Assembly: GCA_945903275.1 (NCBI GenBank)
Contig: CAMDNW010000017.1
Coordinates: 1 to 38,296 of the forward strand
Direction of reading: 5' to 3'
Source: Thermoflexus hugenholtzii JAD2
GTDB taxonomy: Bacteria > Chloroflexota > Dehalococcoidia > UBA2979
Length of the DNA: 38,296 bases
The notes below the pieces were generated by a model. The model was not told where the DNA came from. It did no database searches and saw nothing but the letters and a program-made list of their open reading frames with translations. This document shows, in pieces, positions 33,269 to 38,296 of the stretch (positions are counted from its first letter, which is position 1; each line of letters begins with the position of its first letter). Both the position numbers and the translations under genes were made by a program.

Positions 33269-34080
33269 CCGGCACGTCTGCGGCACTGCGCTCGCATTTG
33301 CTTGCGGGGACGATTCGGCATCGTCGCTCGCGTGTCACGACGTATGACTTCACGCACCATGTCTGGTATCTCGCACTCGATCTCGATGAGCTAGACGCAG
33401 TGGACCGCTGTTTCTGCCTGCTGTCGGTCAACCGCCGCAATCTGCTTACGTTAAACGATAGTGACCACCTCGAGCGCGGCCACGAGGGCCTGCGCGAGGC
33501 GATCGCACGCCGGCTACGGGTTCACAATCTTGACCCGAATCAGACGCGCGTCACGCTGATCGCGTACCCGCGCGTGCTTGGCTACGTATTCAACCCGGTG
33601 TCGTTCTACCTCTGCCGCGATCGTGACGACATGCTGTGCCTTGTGCTCGCCGAGGTGCACAACACCCATGGGGATCGTGAGATCTACGACTTCACACCTG
33701 TCGGTGAGAGTGGTCCGGTGTTCAAAGGCATCGCGGACAAGCGGATGTATGTCTCACCGTTCATTGCTCCCGTGGCACGTTATGAGTTGCTCGCATGGGA
33801 GGCCGGCGACCGACTGACGATCACGATCCGTGAGCTCGAGGGGGATAGCTCTACACTGTTCGCACGGCTACAGGTGCGGCGAATGCCGCTGACAGGCCGA
33901 CAACTGCTGAGCTTGCTTGCTCGAGACCCGCTCGTCCCTCTGAAGACATCGGCGCTAATCTTCTGGCACGCGCTCCGCCTCTGGTGGCGCGGCGTGCCGT
34001 GGCAGCGTTACCAGAGGGCGCGCAAGCTTGAAGTTGAGAATGTAGTCGATCGAGGCCACTCGCCATCTGTAGGCAAGTGA
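33265..34080 (+). CDS. DUF1365 family protein
   Basis: A 271-residue protein recognised by HLLAGTIRHRRSRVTTYDFT, LIAYPRVLGYVFNPVSFYLC and VLAEVHNTHGDREIYDFT. The family has no proven reaction but is almost always beside the FAD oxidoreductase, as here, where the GTG start overlaps the preceding TGA by four bases. It is the last gene of the run and is followed by a hairpin and an IS remnant. Confidence 0.9.
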   Translation: MTGTSAALRSHLLAGTIRHRRSRVTTYDFTHHVWYLALDLDELDAVDRCFCLLSVNRRNLLTLNDSDHLERGHEGLREAIARRLRVHNLDPNQTRVTLIAYPRVLGYVFNPVSFYLCRDRDDMLCLVLAEVHNTHGDREIYDFTPVGESGPVFKGIADKRMYVSPFIAPVARYELLAWEAGDRLTITIRELEGDSSTLFARLQVRRMPLTGRQLLSLLARDPLVPLKTSALIFWHALRLWWRGVPWQRYQRARKLEVENVVDRGHSPSVGK

Positions 34081-34097
34081 ACCGCCCCGGGTTTGCT

Positions 34098-34127
34098 GGA
34101 GGCTCTCGCTATTGCGTTCCAGCCTCC
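34098..34127 (+). terminator. Inverted repeat after the DUF1365 gene
   Basis: GGAGGCT (34098-34104) and AGCCTCC (34121-34127) can pair across a 16-base loop, starting 17 bases after the DUF1365 stop. No T-run follows. A plausible end of the light-cluster transcript, or the edge of the IS remnant. Confidence 0.4.
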
Positions 34128-34128
34128 G

Positions 34129-34260
34129 CTAAGATCTGCTCAGGGTAATCGCGGTCTCGAACTCTGCTGGCGGGAAGCAGCCGCTGGCGCCGAAGAAGCG
34201 GCAGTGAATGTACCAATCGACCCACATCAGGATGGCGAGTGCGATATTTTTCAGGCTAGG
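34129..34260 (-). mobile_element. IS3-family transposase C-terminal remnant
   Basis: A minus-strand frame contains MWVDWYIHCRFFGASGCFPP followed by AEFE. This matches the end of IS3-type integrase domains (WVDWYNHRRLxGxLGYxPPAEFE). The catalytic DDE core is absent and several invariant positions are altered (NHRR to IHCR), so it is a decayed fragment. No inverted-repeat ends were found. The rest of the 425-base gap up to 34505 has no gene; another minus-strand frame at 34381-34506 (ESWLLQAAYRGIDSML, then NYDEHRAYAVKRVHRL and TAG) looks protein-like but is unidentified and runs into the MFS start. Confidence 0.6.
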
Positions 34261-34505
34261 GGACTGTAGCCAAGCGATGAGTGCCACCGGATCTGGATGT
34301 ACTTTTTGCACCATGCCTCGGTCAAGACCTGCGCTTCTAGTAGCGAGTCTAACCTCTTGATGGTCGTTGCCTGCTCGGTGCTACAGACGGTGCACGCGTT
34401 TCACTGCGTATGCACGGTGCTCGTCGTAATTTGGCAGCATGCTGTCGATGCCGCGGTACGCTGCCTGCAGCAACCAACTCTCCAGTTCTGTCGTGAAGGA
34501 GATGT

Positions 34506-35813
34506 ATGAGCACCGAGTCGCCGGCCCGTTCTGGGCCAGCCTCCGACAGCCGAAAACGAGACGGCATCTTCTATGGCTACTGGATCGTGGCGGCTGGCTT
34601 CGTGCTTTCGGCCGTCAACGCCGGCCTCTATTTCTATGGCTTTGGAGCGTTCTTCAAGACTATCACCGAGGAACTTGGCACGAGCCGTGCCGTGCTCTCA
34701 GGGGCGTTCTCGCTAGCACGGCTCGAAGGTGGCCTCATCGGGCCGGCCGAAGGTTGGGCCGTCGACCGCTTCGGCCCGCGGAAAGTGCTCTACGTCGGTA
34801 TCCCGCTGATGGCAGCCGGCTTTGTGCTCATGAGCCAGGTGACGTCCGTGCTGATGTTCTACGTGGTCTTCATCTTCTGTCTTTCCCTCGGCAGCGCCCT
34901 TGCCTCGGTCGCCCCCTGCTCGGCGGCGGTGGCGAACTGGTTCGATCGCAAGCGCAGCCGGATGCTGGGCGTGATGCTCGCAGGCGTCGGTTTGGGCAGC
35001 GCGGTGGTGCCAGGCGTCACATTACTCATTACCTATACCGGCTGGCGCAACGCTCTGGTGATTCTCGGCCTCGTCACCATCGTGGTCGGATTACCGTTGG
35101 CCGCGGTGATGCGGCACAAGCCGGAGCCGTACGGCTACTACCCCGACAACGAGGCACCAGCAGGTGATGGCGTCGAGCGAGGCGCGGAGGGCGCCCTCGT
35201 GCCTATTCAAGATGACGGACTTACGGCGCGGGAAGCGCTACGTACCTCTGCCTTTTGGTTCATGGCTTCTGCTTTCGCGGTGCGGGTCGGTGTGACCGGG
35301 TCGGTTGCCCTACATTTCATCCCATTCCTCAGCGACATGGGCATCGGTCTGAACGTCGCCGGCCTCATGGTCACGATGCTGGGTATCATCGGCATCATCG
35401 GCCGCCTCGGTTTTGGCTGGCTGGGCGACATCTTCCCGAAGCGCTATGTCGTGGCCGGCGGACTCTGCTCGCTAACTATGGGCATGCTCGCGCTGGCCTT
35501 CGCCACCTCGCTCTGGCATGTGGTGCTTGCGCTGCTGCTGTACGCGCCGGCCTACGGCGGACTAGCGACGATGATGTTCGCCATGCGCGGCGAGTACTTC
35601 GGAAGGAAATCCTTTGCGACGATCCAAGGGTTCATGGGTTCGGTGCTCGTGTTAGGGACCGTGAGCGGGCCTATCTACGCTGGCTGGATCTTCGACGTCA
35701 CAAAAAGTTACCGTCTCGCCTTCATCACCTTCGCTATCGCGTCTGCCCTGTCGATCCTGCTCATCCTCGCAGCCCGCAAGCCTGTGCGTGCAATCTCTGT
35801 GGCCGCGGCCTGA
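34506..35813 (+). CDS. MFS transporter (oxalate/formate antiporter- or MCT-like)
   Basis: A 435-residue 12-helix transporter of the major facilitator superfamily. The first helix starts at YGYWIVAAGFVLSAVNAGLY. The cytoplasmic loop 2-3 motif is GWAVDRFGPRKVLYVG, and a repeat of it (GWLGDIFPKRYVVAGG) lies between helices 8 and 9. A hydrophilic central loop (about 195-240) divides the halves. The layout resembles monocarboxylate/oxalate-formate antiporters; the substrate is unknown. AAGGAG precedes ATG 34506. Heliorhodopsin starts 81 bases downstream and may share the transcript. Confidence 0.88.
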   Translation: MSTESPARSGPASDSRKRDGIFYGYWIVAAGFVLSAVNAGLYFYGFGAFFKTITEELGTSRAVLSGAFSLARLEGGLIGPAEGWAVDRFGPRKVLYVGIPLMAAGFVLMSQVTSVLMFYVVFIFCLSLGSALASVAPCSAAVANWFDRKRSRMLGVMLAGVGLGSAVVPGVTLLITYTGWRNALVILGLVTIVVGLPLAAVMRHKPEPYGYYPDNEAPAGDGVERGAEGALVPIQDDGLTAREALRTSAFWFMASAFAVRVGVTGSVALHFIPFLSDMGIGLNVAGLMVTMLGIIGIIGRLGFGWLGDIFPKRYVVAGGLCSLTMGMLALAFATSLWHVVLALLLYAPAYGGLATMMFAMRGEYFGRKSFATIQGFMGSVLVLGTVSGPIYAGWIFDVTKSYRLAFITFAIASALSILLILAARKPVRAISVAAA

Positions 35814-35894
35814 GCTCGCACTGCACGACCGTGATGCCAAGCGGAGGGCACAAGAGTATGAGGAGCGTATGATGGCGCAATGGGAGGTCGCCTC

Positions 35895-36659
35895 ATGACG
35901 AACGACGAGACTTCGCAACGGTTTCGGAGACTCTGGCAGTACAACCTAGCGATGGCTCTGCTCCACGGCGTGCAGGGCTCTGCCCTCCTCATTCTCAGCA
36001 ATGACTTCACGCTTCCCGTCACCGCGACCTTTATGGAAGGCCCGCCTGGTAGCGGTGTGCCGGACCCAACGACGCTGTTCGGTCTTCCGATCGGGCTTAC
36101 GGTCGCCGCGTTCGTCCTGATTTCCGCCGCCGCTCACGCGATCCTCGTGCTGCCCGGCGTGTTCGGTTGGTACCGGCGCAATCTCGAGCGAGGCCGAAAC
36201 GATGCGCGCTGGATCGAATACTCGATCAGTTCCTCGATCATGATCGTGCTGATTGCCATGCTCACGGGTATCAGTGACGTCGCGGCCGTAATCGCGCTCT
36301 TTGGCGTCAATGCATCAATGATCTTTTTCGGGTTGGTGCAAGAACATTCAGGTCGTCCAGGCGAGAGTAGCCTACTGCCGTTCTGGCTCGGCGCGATCGC
36401 TGGTGCCTTCCCGTGGATCGCGATCGCCGTCTACATCTGGAGCCCAGGGACAGCCGCCGATCCACCCGGCTTCGTGTACGGGATCTTCGTTTCGCTTTTT
36501 GTCTTCTTCAACGTGTTCACGCTGAACATGTGGCTCCAATACCGGCGGATTGGCGCATGGCGCAACTACTTGTTTGGTGAGTCGGTGTACGTATTGCTCA
36601 GTCTCACCGCCAAGTCTGCCCTAGCCTGGCAAGTATTCTTCCCGACGCTTTTGGGTTAG
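35895..36659 (+). CDS. Heliorhodopsin
   Basis: A 254-residue seven-helix retinal protein. The retinal Schiff-base lysine is Lys240 in SLTAKSALAWQ on the seventh helix; the counterion is Glu108 in RWIEYSISSSIM on the third. Other residues known from heliorhodopsin 48C12 are at matching places: His24 and Gln27 in ALLHGVQG, His81 in SAAAHAI, and Ser236. The text also fits (IALFGVNASMIFFG, NVFTLNMWLQYRRIGAW). Heliorhodopsins sit inverted in the membrane and act as slow light sensors, not pumps. ATG 35895 has GGGAGG 7 bases before it; a longer start at 35880 contains that ribosome site. A TATGAT at 35868-35873 may be a -10 box. No carotenoid cleavage gene is nearby. Confidence 0.95.
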   Translation: MTNDETSQRFRRLWQYNLAMALLHGVQGSALLILSNDFTLPVTATFMEGPPGSGVPDPTTLFGLPIGLTVAAFVLISAAAHAILVLPGVFGWYRRNLERGRNDARWIEYSISSSIMIVLIAMLTGISDVAAVIALFGVNASMIFFGLVQEHSGRPGESSLLPFWLGAIAGAFPWIAIAVYIWSPGTAADPPGFVYGIFVSLFVFFNVFTLNMWLQYRRIGAWRNYLFGESVYVLLSLTAKSALAWQVFFPTLLG

Positions 36660-36758
36660 TTAGAGTCCGCTTTTATACCCACAGATGTACCCACTGGGTC
36701 TTGGTACTCGGTGGTATTAGGGTGGTGTTTAGGTGCGGTTCTGAATCTGCGCGGGGTA

Positions 36759-36829
36759 GCATCGGGATCCTCTCCAAACACCAGGCGACGTGCAGGATAT
36801 CCCGATGCCCGCTGGCCTATCGTCCTGCA
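36759..36829. terminator. Two overlapping hairpins between converging heliorhodopsin and ABC permease genes
   Basis: GCATCGGGAT (36759-36768) pairs perfectly with ATCCCGATGC (36799-36808) across 30 bases, and TGCAGGA (36791-36797) pairs with TCCTGCA (36823-36829). The second lies inside the first loop and beyond it, so the two are partly exclusive. They sit in the 157-base gap and over the permease stop. The first could terminate both transcripts; competing folds could also be incidental. Confidence 0.4.
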
Positions 36830-37560
36830 TCTGGCGGAGTACCACCGCGGCCCCCGGCATTCGTGACGGTGGCCGCGGTGCGGCGCTCGGGGCCGGCCTC
36901 CAGGCGTTGCGCGATGAGCGAGAGCCCGTATGACGGTATGAAGTACATGGCCGCCACAATCGTCAATACCTCGACGGGATTGCCGTACGTGGGGGTGTCA
37001 TAGATCACCCGCGCGCTCCGAGACAGTTCGAGGATGCTCAGCACGCTCGCGAGCGATGTGTCCTTGAACAGCGTGATCAACTGGCTGACGACACCCGGCG
37101 CCATCCGCCGCACCGCGATCGGGAGCGCGACATATCGCATCGATTGCAGATAGCTCAACCCCAGCGCGCGCGCGGCTTCCATGATTCCAGATGCGATCGA
37201 GAGGATGCCAGCTCGCACGATCTCGGCGACTACCGCGCTGTTGTACAACGTGAGTGCGATCACTACCGACGTGACTGGGCCGATTTTGAGCGGCGTCCGG
37301 GCCGAGCCGAAGAAGACAAAGAAGATCAGGAGGAGCAGTGGCATAGCGCGGAACGTCTCGATGTATGCGGTGGCAAGCCAGCGGATGACGCGCGGGCGAG
37401 CGAGTCGGCCGACTGCCATCGTTATGCCGACAAGCAAGCTGAGCAGCATGCTGATGACGGCCATCCGGACTGCGAGCGCGAAGCCATCGAGCAGGAAGCC
37501 CCAGATCGCCCAGCGCGTGAACGGTTCCCAGCCAGCGCCGACTGTCAGCACGTCGTTCAT
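36817..37560 (-). CDS. Polar amino acid ABC transporter permease (second subunit)
   Basis: A 247-residue permease of the His/Glu/Gln/Arg/opine family. Membrane text begins with FLLDGFALAVRMAVISMLLS. The EAA docking loop is GIMEAARALGLSYLQSMRYV, and FKDTSLASVLSILELSRSA is typical. ATG 37560 overlaps the stop of the upstream permease (ATGA), so the two subunits are coupled; a longer in-frame start at 37602 lies inside the previous gene. The Gly/Pro-rich C-terminal tail is longer than usual. The ATPase and binding protein are outside the window. Confidence 0.9.
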   Translation of the reverse strand: MNDVLTVGAGWEPFTRWAIWGFLLDGFALAVRMAVISMLLSLLVGITMAVGRLARPRVIRWLATAYIETFRAMPLLLLIFFVFFGSARTPLKIGPVTSVVIALTLYNSAVVAEIVRAGILSIASGIMEAARALGLSYLQSMRYVALPIAVRRMAPGVVSQLITLFKDTSLASVLSILELSRSARVIYDTPTYGNPVEVLTIVAAMYFIPSYGLSLIAQRLEAGPERRTAATVTNAGGRGGTPPDAGR

Positions 37561-38270
37561 CGCACGCGTGCCATTCTGCGCTCCAGCCGGCTCGATGCCC
37601 ACGCAAGTGGGAGTGTCAACGACAGGTACAGCAGCCCGGCCACACCGAACAGCTCGAAGGTCTGGAAGTTTGACTGTTGGATACGGTCGGCCGCCGCCAG
37701 CAAGTCGATTACACCAATGACTGACACTAGGGCGCTGTTGCGGAAGAGCGCGCTGAGGATGCTTGTTAGCAGCGGCACGGCGATGCGGAATGCCTGCGGG
37801 ACGACCACGTGCAGCCGTGTCTGCATATACGTGAGGCCCAATGCGCGTGCCGCCTCAGTCTGGCCGTAGTCCACCGAACGCAGGGCACTGCGCAGTGCTT
37901 CCGTCGTATACGCGCCGGTGTACAGCGTGAGCCCCAGTACCGCAGCTTGCACCGGCGACAGTAGCCAGTCGATGGTTCCGAGGTACGGGAGGTGCGTGTC
38001 GAGCGAAGGCAACTTCGGCAACGCGAAGAACCAGAAATAGAGCTGCACGAGGAGCGGCGTATTCCGGAACACCTCCACGTACGCGCCACACGCGAGGCGC
38101 CCTAACCGCCAGTCCGACGTGCGTACGAGTGACAGGATCACGCCCAACACGAGCGCAAGCGCCATCGACGTCACAGTGAGGGCGATGGTGACTTGGTACC
38201 CGCGAAGCAGTGCCGGATAGTGCAGCCATAGTTGTTCGGCAACGGCGCCGAAAAAAGCGATCAGCCCCAT
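37557..38270 (-). CDS. Polar amino acid ABC transporter permease (first subunit)
   Basis: A permease of about 237 residues, partner of the previous one. Helices start at LLRGYQVTIALTVTSMALAL, the conserved FRNTPLLVQLYFWFF is present and the EAA loop is QTEAARALGLTYMQTRLHVV. ATG 38270 is chosen by family length, but the frame stays open to the window edge and GTG 38282 is a further option. Neither has a clear ribosome site. The substrate in the family includes glutamate, glutamine, arginine and histidine; not readable here. Confidence 0.88.
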   Translation of the reverse strand: MGLIAFFGAVAEQLWLHYPALLRGYQVTIALTVTSMALALVLGVILSLVRTSDWRLGRLACGAYVEVFRNTPLLVQLYFWFFALPKLPSLDTHLPYLGTIDWLLSPVQAAVLGLTLYTGAYTTEALRSALRSVDYGQTEAARALGLTYMQTRLHVVVPQAFRIAVPLLTSILSALFRNSALVSVIGVIDLLAAADRIQQSNFQTFELFGVAGLLYLSLTLPLAWASSRLERRMARVR

Positions 38271-38296
38271 AACGTCTCGCACACACCCATGAGGTG

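Noticed and set aside
1-38296. CRISPR arrays, tandem repeats or prophage structural genes
   Set aside because: No regularly spaced repeats and no phage structural or cas genes were seen in the reading.

Overview
The window is dense, GC-rich bacterial chromosome with short intergenic gaps, many GTG starts and stop/start overlaps. DUF3090, a FabL-type enoyl-ACP reductase, a lipoprotein PstS with a PhoB/PhoR pair and a heliorhodopsin together suggest a monoderm, most likely an aerobic Chloroflexota (Dehalococcoidia-like) lineage. This placement is inferred from gene content, not from a marker gene.

Layout. (1) 1-5.0 kb is an eroding zone: the N-terminus of an M1-like aminopeptidase, two abutting pseudogenes (an extended SDR and an isocitrate lyase/PEP mutase family protein), a PLP aminotransferase, a FabL-like reductase, a membrane-anchored unknown and a HIT protein cut by an in-frame TAG. 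(2) 5.1-9.5 kb holds an NAD(P)-binding protein and ilvD on the minus strand, facing a UspA gene across a palindromic promoter, then DUF3090 and DinB. (3) 9.5-16.2 kb is a complete phosphate module: response regulator, histidine kinase, three 11-bp Pho-box-like repeats, then pstS, pstC, pstA, pstB and phoU. (4) 16.3-20.4 kb is assimilatory sulfate reduction (sulfite reductase, cysD, cysN), ended by an 18-bp hairpin. (5) 20.6-25.2 kb holds DUF72, a Tat/lipoprotein M14-like protein, an SH3-domain secreted protein and an ABC exporter. (6) At 25.24 kb lies the 3' half of a tRNA-Arg(UCU), broken in the anticodon loop, which looks like an old integration scar.

The most interesting part is 27.4-36.7 kb. 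A MerR regulator with a C-terminal cobalamin domain carries the CarH/LitR photoreceptor signatures (W-x9-EH, ExHxxG) and is followed by a peroxiredoxin-like gene. It is divergent from a six-gene run: TIGR01777 oxidoreductase, SRPBCC, DUF2177, SDR, FAD-dependent oxidoreductase and DUF1365. This resembles the light- or singlet-oxygen-induced lipid/carotenoid stress clusters of other bacteria, but has no photolyase and no cyclopropane-fatty-acid-synthase-like gene in the window. After an IS3 transposase remnant come an MFS transporter and a clear heliorhodopsin. The window ends with two polar amino acid ABC permeases converging on the heliorhodopsin.

Together these suggest a photobiology locus: a B12-dependent light-responsive repressor likely derepresses membrane and oxidative-stress functions, and a retinal-binding heliorhodopsin lies alongside. 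The functional coupling is inference. The gene identities and key residues are visible in the sequence. No CRISPR array, rRNA or intact tRNA was seen.
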